DNA of 64,000 nt from Neoarius graeffei (lineage: Eukaryota; Chordata; Actinopteri; Siluriformes; Ariidae), in NCBI RefSeq assembly GCF_027579695.1, contig NC_083582.1, positions 35,969,964 to 36,033,963 of the forward strand, written 5' to 3'. Shown here piece after piece: positions 50,601 through 61,418 of the stretch (positions are counted from its first letter, which is position 1; the number at the start of each line of letters is the position of its first letter). The notes under the pieces are model-generated. The model was given only the letters and a program-made list of their open reading frames with translations. It ran no database searches and had not been told where the DNA came from. Made by a program: the position numbers and the translations under genes.

Positions 50601-53600
50601 AAAGCAAACTGGTTCTCAGCTGGCTCGCGAGTTGAATGAGTTGTGAACCAGCACCAGCACCGGCCCCGAACCAGCTCTGGAACTGATTTGGTGGAAAAGG
50701 GGTAACAGTGGATCTCTGGTGGGCAAAAGTCAGGAAGTGTGGAAGATATCCTTTGTCATTAAAGATGGTGAAAGCTCTTTTGTCATGCTTCCATGGTTGA
50801 AGGGACATTCAGCATTATGGGGGACATTTTAGAAGATTATTCAGGCAGCGTGAAAATCGAGACCTACAGTGCTGTGCAAACACAGGGATCGACATTAAGG
50901 ACTGCCTGATTGCCCAGGGCAAGTGAAATATGCATTCGGGCAAGTGGGATATGTCCCCGATGTGCCCAACCGAGCAAGTTGAAATGAGCATATACTACGA
51001 ACTAGCACCACAAAAATTAGGCTTTGTGATCTTTTATTTCAGTTCCTAAAAGTGTCCCTCACTACGTATCCGCCATTATGTCTTGGCTGTTTTCTTAGTC
51101 TCGGTTTCTTTTACTGCTTCACAAGTTATTTTATATACCCCGCTGTTGTAGTATGGTACGCGTACTGTTTATAGACCCCTTGTGCATGATGTCACACATC
51201 ACGTGATAATTACAGCTGGGGTCAGACAGACACTGTCTTTCATGCAAGCAAGGCTTAATCTGTCTTCAATATGGTTAATTTTTGTGCTGTTTTTGCTCGT
51301 TCAAACAGAGAAATAGATAAAAGGCATTACCGTCTCCCGCTATCAAGAAAAATATTAACAATAGTGATGAAAGTGTTCCAGGATTTCCCGGAATTATGGG
51401 TTTTTAGATTTTTCTGCCGGATTTTTTCTGCTAATGACCCGGAAATCTGGATATTTGACAAAACTCTTGAAAATCTCCGGTTTTTCGACTGGAGAAATTT
51501 ATTTTTCAGATTTTTCGCATTCCTAGACGTGGCATAATACTTCGCATCGTCCTTGCATGGGCGCCGTCCTTAAATAGCCTAAATGTAGTTCACTGATTAA
51601 AGACAGGTGTTCTTTGATAACGGCGCGTGTGCCGGAGCTCGTTAGGCGCACGCGCCAGTGCCTTCAGGTGCACGTGCTAAGGCACGCAGGACTGACACCG
51701 TTCTGCGCAAGCGCACTAGAAAGCATGTTCAAGCTGCCAGTGTAGCTGCAGTCTTTTTAGTTGCAAATTACGAGTATTTTCTCGTGTTAATTCGCCAAGT
51801 CAAAACAAGCAAAACTTTCCTCCTTCTTTCGACGTGAAGAGGTAAGCAATTTATAATTTTTTTTTTTTCCCCATCAAAGTTGCATTTTGTGGTTTCGAAG
51901 CTAAGTTTTAGTGCCGTTTCTAGAACACGACATCAAGAAAACGTGGAAGAAAGCAATAATGGAAGAGCCGGTTTGCCACTTTTCCACTACCAACGCGGCT
52001 GAGTCGGGCTGAGCCATGCCGTGCTGAGTCGAGCTGAGTGGGGCTGTTGGAGTTGCATTTCGACTACAACCGCGCTGAACCGTGCTGGCTGGAAGTGGGT
52101 GGACACATTGGGTGGAGTTAGCGAAAGTGGGTGGACGTCACGTGATGTCGTTAAGCAGCGCAAACAGTGACATCAGTGACCTTTTAAGCGGTAGTCTCAC
52201 AACCCGGATAGTAAACAATAAACATGGAGTCGTTAGTGTTGCTGGTCTTGGTGCTGTGGCTTGTTGTCACCGACAACGCCAACAGATACTGGCAAGAGCG
52301 TATAGATGAGGCGAGGCGCATAAGGCTTCAGAAATTCTCGTAATTCGTAATTCTTCTTCTTCCGGGTTTGCGGTGTTTACAGATCCCAGCGCGCTCGCGG
52401 GGTGTGTGTGGGCATGTGAGGACACTCCTCCTCACCAATCAGTGCACAGGGGAGTGTCTGCTCACGCCCCTAGCCCCACTCGGCTCGGTTTGGCTCGCTT
52501 CAGCCCCACTCCAAAACCGTGCGAGTTTTAGGGGCTAAGCAAGGCCGAAGCGAGACGAGTCGTGCTGTTTTTTGGTAGTCGAAACGCGAGCCGTGTCGGG
52601 CTGAAGCGAGCTGAAAAAGGGTAGTGGAAAAGGGCCAATGCGGCCTAAAACTAGCAATGGTAATTATTTTTTGTTACATAATGTACTCAGGCTGCCAGTC
52701 AGTGTGTGACAGACCCCCGAAAAATCCTTTTTATTTCTTTTATTTATTTCAGTTTATTTAACCCTTTGGTAGTGATAACACTAAATTACAAGGGAGGCCA
52801 AATACAATACAATAACACACACAAAAAACGTATTTAGTCCCTACTGAACTTATAGGTCACAAAGTTGCTAAGTCGGTCGGTCCTAGCTACGCCCCTGATT
52901 TACATGAGAAATTTGGTCTTCATTGGCGTGTTTAAATTTACAGACAATACAAACTAATGTCAACAATTGGCTTCAGCTCGCGTAAATATGAATTGGAAAT
53001 GTTTAGTTCACTTTAGCTTCTGCAAACGCACAACTCTACTGAAAGATTGATAAACGAGGCTCAACGTCCCCAACACTGAAACCTGAAAGCTTTAGAAACT
53101 CTAACAGACCTTTACTTTTTAACAGCACTGTTTTGGGATTTTGCTGAGTTTACCTTCAACTGTCTGATTTTTTTCAAAGTAATGAACTGTGTAGCAGGAA
53201 AATCGCCGCGTTTTCTAAATGCACTCCTGAAAATTACTCATTAACTCGGAGAATTAAATTTTGATAGTTTTGGCATGTTAATCATTAATGCACATGAAAG
53301 AAAAAGGCTTAAAATTTATAACTTGTTTTAGTGAAAATAAGTACTAAAATGCACTAGAATGCAGGGTTTTGCGTGTTATGTTATTAAAATATTTTCGGGG
53401 GACGTTGCCCCGCCATTTCAGGGTTTTTTCCTTTGCTCCACTTTCATCTCTATCACAAATGGAAGCAAATGCTTAAAGAACAACGGGGAAATGAGCGGTT
53501 AAAGAATACGAAGAGAGGAGCTCAGCCTGAAAACTCCAGAGAAATTCACGATTGCATTTAAAATGTATTTTACAAAAAGAAAGTCGGAAGTGAGGATGGA

Positions 53601-56600
53601 AGAGTTAGCTTAAGAATCTCAGGTTTTTTGTTTGTTTGTTTTCCCTCTTCTGTTCGCATTTGAATTAGCAGCTTCATGAAAGCGTTTGATTTTCTTACAG
53701 GCGAAGCCGCTTCCTTATTCGACACAGAAAACAGATTGGTTTCAAACAGCTCGGGCATAAAAAACTCAACAAGGAGTGACGTGCAATAAATCCTGACGGA
53801 ACAGATTAAGAGCAGAGAGAGCTGGAGCTTTGTTTCTGTTATCGGAGGAACACAGTCCTGTGAAAAACATTTTATTATTATTATTTTTTTAAAATCATCC
53901 ACCTCTAGGTTTATTAAAAAAAAAAAGCTCTGTGTCATGACAGACCGGCTGCACTGATTCAGTTACAGGTTGCCAGGTAATAGGGGTGGGCGATATGTAT
54001 CGTCTGCGATGTCATCGTGAATGTTGTTTTGACGATGTGTAATTTTGCATTATCGAGTTTTTTTAATTAAGCCGCCAAAAATCAATACAGAGCGGAGCAG
54101 ACCCGGCGCCAAACACGGACTGACGGATGGGCCTTGAATTGCTTTGGGGGGGGGGCACACATTTTATACGCCAAGCCAGGGCAACACAACTGTTTCTAGC
54201 AACCCAGGAGAGCAGCACAGACGTGACGAGTTAAATATTCTAAGAAACCTATAAAGCAACCAAAACAACTTTCCAAAATGTATCAAACATTGCTCAGCAT
54301 ATTAAAAGTTTTTTTTTTTTTTGCTCCGCTGGCCTCACAACGCACAAAGCTGATTTCGGGTATCTACTGGAATATGTCGTGATATGATCCCGTCCAGCAA
54401 TAAAATGTGATTGGCTGAGACAGCTGCTCATTTACCCAGATACCATCTGAAGAAAAAATGCGATTGGTCGGTTGGTTCATTCCATGTCATTAACCCATTG
54501 GTTCCCAAGAAATATTAGTCCACGTTTATAGCAATGATCCAGAAATTATTACTAGTGTTTCTGTACTCACGGATAATAATGAATGAACCGATCAGCCGAT
54601 TTCGAATAGTTTCAATACATTTTAAATTGAGCACATTTTTCTTTATTATTGTTATACTGAAAAACTTTGACTTGTAGTTTACGTTTTTTTTTTTGAGGGG
54701 GAAAAAAAAAACAAAGAAGAAGCTGTGACGGGCTCCTATCAGGCCAAGTGCTGTCACTCGCCGGCCACTTTCAGGCATCTTTTTCGGATTAGTGAGACCA
54801 GACCCTCTGAACATGAATGGGGAGATATCAATGCTGGACTCTGTGAAAACTAACGGTCGCGAAGAGCATATGATTGAAATCGCCATGAAAAGTTGATTAT
54901 ACTTGAGTGTTAGGTTGGTTCTCATGACTCAGAAAAAGCTTTAAAATCCACTTTTCTCGTGGATTATTTTGACACTGCGCAGGCGCAGTACTTCTGTAAC
55001 GGCAGGAGAGGGACAGCGGAGCACGAAGCTGCAAGATGATTGGAAAGCTGTTGGTTCAGATCGACATATGATTGGTTGTTGGCAGCGGAACAGGCGGGAT
55101 ATTTGCAGACCCGTACTGCCGTCAGAGACGGTTGATTAGAATGTTTGCTGCCGTTACGAACTGTCAATTGAATTATTCATTTTTATTAATTTAAAGTTGT
55201 TTAAGAAAATAAATATGGCTTTTCCTTAAATGCTTGTCACTGCAATGATTCTTTTAGTCATTGTAATTATTGTAATCTTTAAGCAAGTGTTTTTTTTTTT
55301 AAATATCGTCAAAATATCGTTATCGTTAAAATCCTAAAAAATATCGAGATATTATTTTTTTTGCCCATATCGCCCACCCCTACCAGGTAAACAATTTTAA
55401 ACTCGAACATTATCCTATCTGTCATTACGCGGCATTTAAAAAAAAAAAAAAAAAACCTAGAGATGGATGATACGACAACAAAAATAAATAAATATTCTCA
55501 AACACCGTACTGTTCAAGTCTTGGCACCCTATTGTTTTCTTCATACAAACTTTTGTTTTAGATTTCTATTTTGATTTCTACATTATCGAGTAATGAACCT
55601 ACAGTCCGAGAGAGTTCTACACAAACACGCCGAACTTTACAACAGCTGCATGCATGTGAAATGAAAATAAATCGACTAAGGCAGGAAAAACTATTTTGGA
55701 TAAAATTGTTATTGTCTGTTACAAGTAAAAAGTAACCAACAACCAAACTTCAACTTAATGTGTGATCATTTTATGTTGCAGTTCACAACTATTCTATGGT
55801 TTTCCTTTAAAAAAAATAAAAAATAGTACTCGCAAAATAGGGGGCGAGTGATTTAATACTGGGGGCAAGTGGAAATTTACCCCCACTTGCCCCCCAGGGC
55901 AAGTGGGTTTAAAAGTTAGTGTCGAGCCCTGTGACATCAGTGCAGATGCAGTTCCATGCTGATCCAAAATATGCCAAAGTGGACACGGCTGTCTGCAGAA
56001 ACGTGCATAAAGCATACAGGATCAGCAAGGAAGTTGTGGGAAAGTCAAAAACTCAAGTCTCGTGGTGTGACAATTCCTACAGTTGTTCCTCCATCAAAGA
56101 GGAAGTTTCAGGAGACTCTGCAGTCAGATGTGGACAAGTCCATTTAGCTTCGTGAGACTAGTGTTGTGTCCAAGAGGAAGAAGACCATGTGATCGTGCTG
56201 TTGACTAAAGGCCAATTTATGCTGACAACCCAGTCCTTGCAGATAGCGTCTGCGTAGCCCCCCCACCTTCGCAGACGCTCTGCGCGCACCTCCCAAAAAT
56301 TGTGACCACCGCAGAAGCCTCGCAGACAAGAGGGCTCTGATTGGTCCACTCTACATCCGCTGTACACGCACTTCCGCTTCCCTACTTTCCCGGTTTGTTT
56401 TGTTTTCACGACCGCCATTTTTAAAAACACGAGCGAAGATGGAGCAGCACGAAGAGCGGTTGATCGAGGAAGTGAGGAAGTACGTACATCTATACGACTC
56501 CAGTTCTAGTCATTATAAGTAACCGGAGGATAAACACTCCACTAACCACACCCACCAACTACTCCTAGCGATTTCGCGCCCCCTTGCGTTGTGGCGGTGA

Positions 56601-56769
56601 ATAACATCACGCACGCCTGTTACTCCCCGCTAAACGATAAATTACAACTGTCTGCGAAAAGCTATCTGTGAAAGCCTTGTCGCAAGAGCATGCAGAGGCC
56701 CTAACACTGAAGGAGTCCGGACACAAATGTGTATGCTAAAATGCAGGAAATGTAAGGGGGGAACCTAAG

Positions 56770-56800
<31 letters not shown>

Positions 56801-59800
56801 TTTCCAGGCTAGCATGCCCCCAGATCCCCCCCAAGCCTCCTTCTCGCACCCCTGATTATTCATTGAACCATCAGGATCTTTTGCATATTGAAAAAAGTTC
56901 AACGACGTGCCAAGATTTTCTGCACCCCTATTCAGATGGGATTCGTTTATCGGGGGGCATCTGTGCTGACTTTTTACGTGTCTCCTTAGTGATCAAACTC
57001 ACATCTGGAGAACAGTGGGAACGATGGTGATCAGTGACTGGCTTGTTGAAACACAGGCTGCGTATTGGCGACATTCACGACAGCTTACGCGACAGAACAG
57101 GATACGGCGTAACAAGAATTGTTAGGGTGTAATCAGCAAAGCTTCCTTCACGCACTATTAATTAAAGGTGCTGACTGCAAAGTTGAATTCTGGGTAAAAA
57201 TGTTCTATTTCTGTTGCTGTTTTGAGATGAAATTGAGGAGTTGGGCTGCTCCACATGCGCGCGCGCACAGCGAGTATCCTTTGTGTAAGTGTTTTGCCGA
57301 GATAAAAAGCGTCCTGCGTTTTATGATTCCGGAGATTGCTGAAGCAAGCGAGCAGCAATATCACATGACCATCGTGGGCTGTGTTTGACCTACTTTTAAC
57401 CAAAACAAGTCGGCGTGGGCAAACATGGCGGACGTGGCTCTCCTGCCAGTGGAAAAGAAAAGGAAAATATGAAAGCGAATCAGCTAGAAAGCGCGCCAGA
57501 AACGTGATGGAAACCAAAAGGTTGTCCGTGAGAATTTTCGTGAAGGGACAGATCGACTGGAGGATGAAACGAGCACGAAATCTGATGAACATGCATCATT
57601 TTGATCTTCCAGAGAAAGAAACGAGAATACAAAAGCAGGAACAGAGAAAAGATCTATATTCGTCTTTCACGAATAGATCTGTGAAACAATGTCAATCACA
57701 AATTACTTCCCTGCGACTCGGAACTCTCCGAGGTCGATGCAGAGTCACGATGGTTTCCTCACGTCGCCATCTTGGTGTGACGCGGTTCCATAGTTATGCT
57801 AATGAGTTCAAGTTCCTCGCGTACAGCTCGACGGAAACAGCCGAACTGTTTACCACAAGAGGGAGGATATTCGATCCCAAAACCGAAAAGTGACCCTCAG
57901 CACATCAAAAGGATCGCATCTCTTCTGCATAATATTGTACTTGCGGGACATCGGAAAATGCCATGCGCAATAAAAAAATGAAGAAAATTTCAGATTACTT
58001 TGCAGTCAGCACCTTTTTTTTTTTTTAAGATTTTTTTTGGGCTATTTTCACCTTTACTGGATAGGACAGTGTAGAGACAGGACAGGAAATGATCGGGAGA
58101 GAGAGACGGGGAGGGATCGGGAAATGACCTCGGGTCGGAATCGAACCCGGGTCCCCAGATTTATGGTATGGCGCCTTAGCCACCTGAACCACGACGCCCC
58201 CCCAGTCAGCACCTTTTAATGTGAACAGCTTGAGGAAGTGAGCGCTGGTGCTGTCATTTTACGGAAATGTAAATCGTTGCATGGTGTAATGATGATGATG
58301 TAATGCAAGTTCACACCGATTTCTAGACAAATGCTTTCATTTCCAAATTGTAAAATGCAATTCTTCAGTCAATGTGTTTGTTGTGTCTACGTACCTAGAA
58401 AGAAAGCACAACTTTATTCATCACACACTTGTGAAATTTCCTCTCTGCATTTAACCCATCTGAAGCAGTGAACTCACACTTGCGCACACACACATGAGCA
58501 ATGAGCACACACACATATACACCCAGAGCAGTGGGCAGCCATGCTAACAGCGCCCAGGGAGCAGTTGGGAGTTTGGTGCCTCGCTCAAGGGCACCTCAGC
58601 CCAAGGCCGTCCCGTATTAACCTAACCTGCATGTAGGGCTGCACGATATCAGAAAAATATGCGATATTCGATAACATGACTGAATATCTCGATATCGATA
58701 TGTATCACGATAATTAAATATATAATGTTTTTCTTACCTCTACTCGCCGTTCTGCCCTGTATCTAGCATTTAAAAAAAAAAAACACCCAATGCATCGCTT
58801 CCATTCCAACATTATTTTTTATTGGAAAAACATTGCTACACCTGCAATGGTGTCCATCAATCATCTTTAAATCTCTTAATTTTTGTGAGCGCAGCAGAAA
58901 ATGTCTTAAGCTGAAGTAAACAAAAAACTGAAAACTACATTACATTAACATAAAGCATTCAAAATGGCAATTTCAGCGGCTCCCGGGAGATGAAGGTGAG
59001 CGACACAGATTCACCATAAACTCAAACACAATCTGTTAATAACACATGCGGGTGAGAGAGCAGTGGTGGGTGTGTGTGTGTGTGTGTGTGAGTGAGCGAG
59101 CGAGCGGTAGTGTGTGTGTGTGAGAGGTAGTGTGTGTGTGTGTGTGTGAGAGAGAGCGCGAGAAAGCATAATGTTTTTATGCTTCTGTACAGCAGTGTTT
59201 GTCCCAGTGAGCCGCCCCACCACTGTTTTACATGTCTTGCAAAGTACCTGAGTTTGCAGTACATCACCCCTCCTGAATCCAAAGTACTTCCAAATAGCAG
59301 ACGTGCATTTTTTTTTTTTTTTTGGAAACCAGTTCCTCCTCACACAAGTTTGTCTCACCATACTTGCTCCCGCCTTCCGCCATCACCACGAGGCTTTTAC
59401 TTGTTTTGCAATAGGGGGCGGAGTTATCCCGCGGCGCTTGTTGACATTCAAATGTGATTGGACGGCACAGAAAAATGTGCCTTTTATCGAAATTTAAGTA
59501 ATTTTTGCGGTATGTGTATCGCAAACTATGATATCGCGATATCGATACTTTTTCGATATATTGTGCAGCCCTACCTGCATGTCTTTGGACTGTGGGGGAA
59601 ACCGGAGCAGCCGGAGGAAACCCACGCAGACACGGGGAGAACATGCAAACTCCGCACAGAAAGGCCCTCGCCGGCCGCTGGGTTCGAACCCAGGACCTTC
59701 TTGCTGCGAGGCGAGAAAATCTGACCGTTAAAGCAAAAACTAAATGTTCAAAAGCTTTGTATCATGTGTCCAGATGATCTCCAAATGTAGAAACTTGTGT

Positions 59801-59993
59801 TTCATCACTGTTCCATTTCTAGTATGGATTTGATGAGTATGTGGGTATATTAATATTTGCTGTAGCCTGCTTGTGTGTAACTCGGGACTAAAACCAAACC
59901 GTCATTTCCATCAAACCTCCAGATATCAGAGTTGTGGACGTTGTCCGAAAGATAGCACAGCAGTGGCGAACCCTGACACCAGAGGAAAAACAG
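46810..59993 (+). CDS. tfam: tfam, exons 1-3 (5' part of gene; continues beyond the window)
   Basis: TFAM packages mitochondrial DNA and activates its promoters. Exons 46810-46892, 48025-48152 and 59923-59993 join in frame to 94 codons ending at a codon boundary. Residues 1 to about 42 are a likely mitochondrial presequence (few acids, MAPFSLMTVGANLLAKSWGL start). GGPPKRPLTAYMRYVKEQQP begins HMG box A, and DIRVVDVVRKIAQQWRTLTP then EEKQ is its second helix, matching the layout of vertebrate TFAM. All four visible splice junctions are GT/AG. Exon 4 (rest of box A, linker) was not found before 64000. Introns 1 and 2 are almost entirely repeats. Confidence 0.93.
46893..48024. repeat. VNTR with embedded GATA microsatellites filling tfam intron 1
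   Basis: Ten units each begin GTGGACTCCTT at 46951, 47097, 47196, 47299, 47426, 47548, 47658, 47765, 47854 and 47941 (spacing 87-146 bp). Each has CTGTTTACTTGCATGTAGCA, GAAGAGCTTTCTTTTAATAT and then a GATA run of varying length; the runs near 47738 and 47920 contain GGAT. Unit length differs mainly by GATA number. Confidence 0.95.
48025..48152 (+). CDS. tfam: tfam exon 2 (start of HMG box A)
   Basis: Acceptor CTTGCAG, donor GTAATC. Encodes CTCVAPALKHFSTTAGG then PPKRPLTAYMRYVKEQQP and IVVKQNP. Phase 2 in, phase 1 out. Confidence 0.95.
48228..48556 (-). mobile_element. RTE-type LINE 3' fragment
   Basis: Minus-strand frames read MGVMRLDRIRNEHIRGTAHV and LREVRLRWYGHILRRDAEYL, typical of the C-terminal end of RTE/Rex3-like reverse transcriptases. 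The 3' UTR-like text AGATCCGCTGTGGCGACCTC follows. 5'-truncated. Located just inside tfam intron 2. Confidence 0.8.
48561..49248 (-). mobile_element. Kolobok-like THAP element, copy K3 (inverted)
   Basis: TTAA at 48557-48560 and 49249-49252; ends AGTGCATATT and GATATGCAGT. Highly similar, in inverse orientation, to K1 and K2 at the other end of the window. Confidence 0.8.
48743..48916 (-). pseudogene. Truncated THAP frame in K3
   Basis: 57 codons starting MVNRCIVGGCSNTN, equal in length and end to the frame at 4670-4843; the differences seen are Pro for Thr in GIS(T/P)H and Met for Thr in RT(T/M)R. The second half of the THAP zinc site is absent. Confidence 0.6.
49301..49668 (+). mobile_element. 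tRNA-derived SINE, copy S9
   Basis: Full-length copy (GGTGGCACGGTGGTGTAGTG head, B box GGTTCGAGCC, GATAATGAGATGAG tail). It lacks one GTGTGAAT repeat relative to S1. No clear target duplication was seen. Confidence 0.9.
49669..50143. other. tfam intron 2, unassigned
   Basis: No coding exon or repeat end was recognised. Confidence 0.4.
50144..50705. mobile_element. MITE with TTGCCCCTTTTCCACC ends
   Basis: TTGCCCCTTTTCCACCAAA at the left and TTTGGTGGAAAAGGGGTAA at the right are inverted. Internal GAACCGG/CCAGCTC motifs are mirrored. Around 50495-50575, GACGTA(A/T) repeats (TGACGTATACAGCGACGTAA) form a short array. Same general style as the 36271 and 51975 elements. Confidence 0.7.
51362..53452. 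mobile_element. TIR element with TAGTGATGAAAGTG ends
   Basis: TAGTGATGAAAGTG at the left, CACTTTCATCTCTA at the right. The host repeat copies give the empty site (ATTAACAAATAGAAGC). The block 51640-51790 is similar, inverted, to part of the hAT at 2611-3634 (TTCTGCGCAAGCGCACTAGA). Contains the 51975-52636 MITE. No transposase was recognised. Confidence 0.7.
51975..52636. mobile_element. MITE with GGCCCTTTTCCACTACC ends, copy 2 (inverted)
   Basis: TGCCACTTTTCCACTACC at the left and GGTAGTGGAAAAGGGCCA at the right; about 90 percent similar by eye to 36271-36953 over its length, in inverse orientation. Confidence 0.8.
53981..55382. mobile_element. hAT-like element with TAGGGGTGGGCGATAT ends
   Basis: TAGGGGTGGGCGATAT and ATATCGCCCACCCCTA are inverted, and the 8-bp duplication CCAGGTAA lies at 53973-53980 and 55383-55390. 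AAATATCG-rich subterminal DNA. No transposase domain recognised. Confidence 0.9.
55932..57160. other. tfam intron 2, mostly unassigned
   Basis: 55960-56155 has an open frame (DPKYAKVDTAVCRNVHKAYR) with retroelement-like composition but no recognised domain. 56205-56706 starts AGGCCAATTTATGCTGAC, a common start of fish MITEs, without a convincing partner. A 32-base T run is near 56770. Confidence 0.35.
57164..58217. mobile_element. TTAA-type element with AAAGGTGCTGACTGCAAAG ends
   Basis: AAAGGTGCTGACTGCAAAG near 57163 is mirrored by CTTTGCAGTCAGCACCTTTT near 57998, with TTAA adjacent on the left and, after the SINE at 58012-58203, on the right (58216-). Likely a piggyBac- or Kolobok-type MITE. 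The 170-codon frame inside matched no domain. Confidence 0.6.
58012..58203 (-). mobile_element. tRNA-derived SINE, third family
   Basis: On the minus strand: GGGGGCGTCGTGGTTCAGGT head, A-box-like TGGCTAAGGCG, B box GGTTCGATTCC, ending in a T/A-rich tail. Target duplication AGTCAGCACCTTTT on both sides. Confidence 0.85.
58634..59573 (-). mobile_element. hAT element with BED-finger remnant
   Basis: TAGGGCTGCACGATAT and ATATTGTGCAGCCCTA are inverted, and the 8-bp duplication CCTGCATG lies at 58626-58633 and 59574-59581. Minus strand encodes a BED finger remnant. A (GT)n/(GA)n block lies at 59065-59160. Confidence 0.9.
59011..59420 (-). pseudogene. hAT BED zinc-finger fragment
   Basis: Minus-strand text KKKKKCTSAIWKYFGFRRGD then VLCKTCKTVVGRLTGTNTAV is the first half of a BED finger (aromatic pair plus C-x2-C). 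An upstream frame MAEGGSKYGETNLCEEELVS gives the likely true start; a poly-A length change between them shifts the frame. The rest of the transposase is deleted. Confidence 0.8.
59923..59993 (+). CDS. tfam: tfam exon 3 (HMG box A, helix 2)
   Basis: Acceptor CTCCAG, donor CAG|GTGAGTAAG. Completes Asp and encodes IRVVDVVRKIAQQWRTLTPE then EKQ; ends in phase 0. Confidence 0.95.
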
Positions 59994-60228
59994 GTGAGTA
60001 AGTGCTTGCTTGCTTGCTTATTGTGTCCTTTGACAAATATAAGCTGAAGGAAACAATCATGTGGTGAAATGCTCCAAGAAATATCCTTTCTGCTTTCTCC
60101 AGTCTGAATCAGAAATATTTCCTCACACTGTGTAGGTTGTGATGTTTCAGAAATAAAATAGAAAGTTGGCGAGGCTTGAACTAGGCACATCAGGTGAAAA
60201 TTCACATTCAATCCAAATTGCTTGAAAC

Positions 60229-61410
60229 CAGGGCTTTGAACCGGTTCAAGGAACGAAAACCGGGAACTTTTTCTATTTCACATGGAACAGAAACAAAACC
60301 AGAAACTTTATTTTTTATGTTCCGGAACAGAAACGCTTATTAAAAATAATGGTAACCGGTTAATACTGGTTTTTATTTCGTTCCCCAAAGTTTCCGTAGC
60401 CTACAAATAAAAAAAGTCATTCTTCTCCTGCGCAAGTTTCTATGACCCGCTGGGGTTCACTTCCTGTGTGACGTTCGCTGACTGAATGGAGAGAGCGGGA
60501 GGGTGGACTACTATCACGTCTCCACATCTTAAATAAGAGGTAAATATTGCAGTCTATCGTTATTCAAAAACGTCAATTTCAAACATATCAATATATTTGT
60601 CCACGTTAATGAGAGGCTCGCGAACATTAAATGACGTTAACCTCTGTTAGCCTATCAATGCATACAGGGCTTTCCATACTAGCCAGCCATGACAAATAAG
60701 TAGCCAGCCCGGGGGGGGTGTTAAACACAAACTCCGCCGAGCGCGCGCGCGCGCACACCGCATGTCGGGGCCGCGGATCAGCGAAGTCGGCGGGGAAATT
60801 TGTGGTTATTATCGGTACAAACAGCGCGAATCACAACTTAAATGAGTGCGGTTCAGTTTGACATTGTCAGTCCGTTAGATAAACATTTAATTTTATTAAA
60901 ATCGAAAATTAATATTTAGAGCCTGTGGGCTACAAAAATAATAGTCATTAAAGTAGCCGGCTGGACTTAATTGTGTGCCGGCTGTATGGCCGGCAGCCCG
61001 CGCTTGTGGAAAGCCCTGTATAGGGCCTGACTAGCCTTTGGTAACACACTAAACAAATTATCTTTCATTTTTGGCACTTTTTCTGTTTGTGTAGATGGGA
61101 AGACACACTGAGAATCCAAATCGCCAACATTTGAAATAATTGTTTTGAATTATTTCTTGTCTTATTTAATGAAGGTTGTAATAGAATTAGCCTACATTTG
61201 GCTTAAGCTGGATGAGACAGAGATATAATTTTATAGCCATTTGTTAAACAGCTGACAGTGAACGTAATTAACCGTTCCGGGAACGAAATTTTTTTGTTCT
61301 AACCGGTTCGGGAACGTCTATTTAATGGTGGAACCCAAAACCGGAAACGTTAAAATTCCGTTTCTGTTCGGAACGAACCAATAGGAAAAAAATTCTGGTT
61401 CAAAGCTCTG
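60229..61410. mobile_element. hAT-like element in tfam intron 3
   Basis: CAGGGCTTTGAACCGGTTC at the left and TTCTGGTTCAAAGCTCTG at the right; 8-bp duplication CTTGAAAC at 60221-60228 and 61411-61418. GGAACG/CGTTCC motifs abound near both ends. Contains 60665-61018. Confidence 0.9.
60665..61018. mobile_element. MITE with CAGGGCTTTCCA ends
   Basis: CAGGGCTTTCCATACTAGCC at the left and GGAAAGCCCTG at the right; GCCGGC and AGCCAGCC motifs are mirrored. A CGCGCGCG run is near 60744. Target duplication not evident. Confidence 0.65.
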
Positions 61411-61418
61411 CTTGAAAC

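Larger units (their letters stand above)
50883..55931 (+). mobile_element. THAP-bearing TIR element, copy 3, with nested insertions
   Basis: Left CAGGGATCGACATTAAGG, right TTAGTGTCGAGCCCTG. THAP-like start at 51271 (MVNFCAVFARSNREIDKRHY): the first Cys is retained, the second replaced by Arg. Carries insertions 51362-53452 and 53981-55382. An AG acceptor-like TTTTCTTACAG before GCGAAGCCGCTTCC (53690-53715) is shared by all copies. Confidence 0.8.
58400..59715 (-). mobile_element. SINE of the S8 type, split by a hAT
   Basis: 3' part 58400-58633 (CTCTGCATTTAACCCATCTG, GCTCAAGGGCACCTCAGCCC) and head part 59574-59715 with the inverse B box GGGTTCGAACCC. Interrupted at CCTGCATG by the 58634-59573 element. 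Confidence 0.8.

Noticed and set aside
57381-57893. 170-codon frame as a host gene
   Set aside because: Lies wholly inside an element with inverted ends, no recognised domain, and no splice context; kept only as a note under that element.
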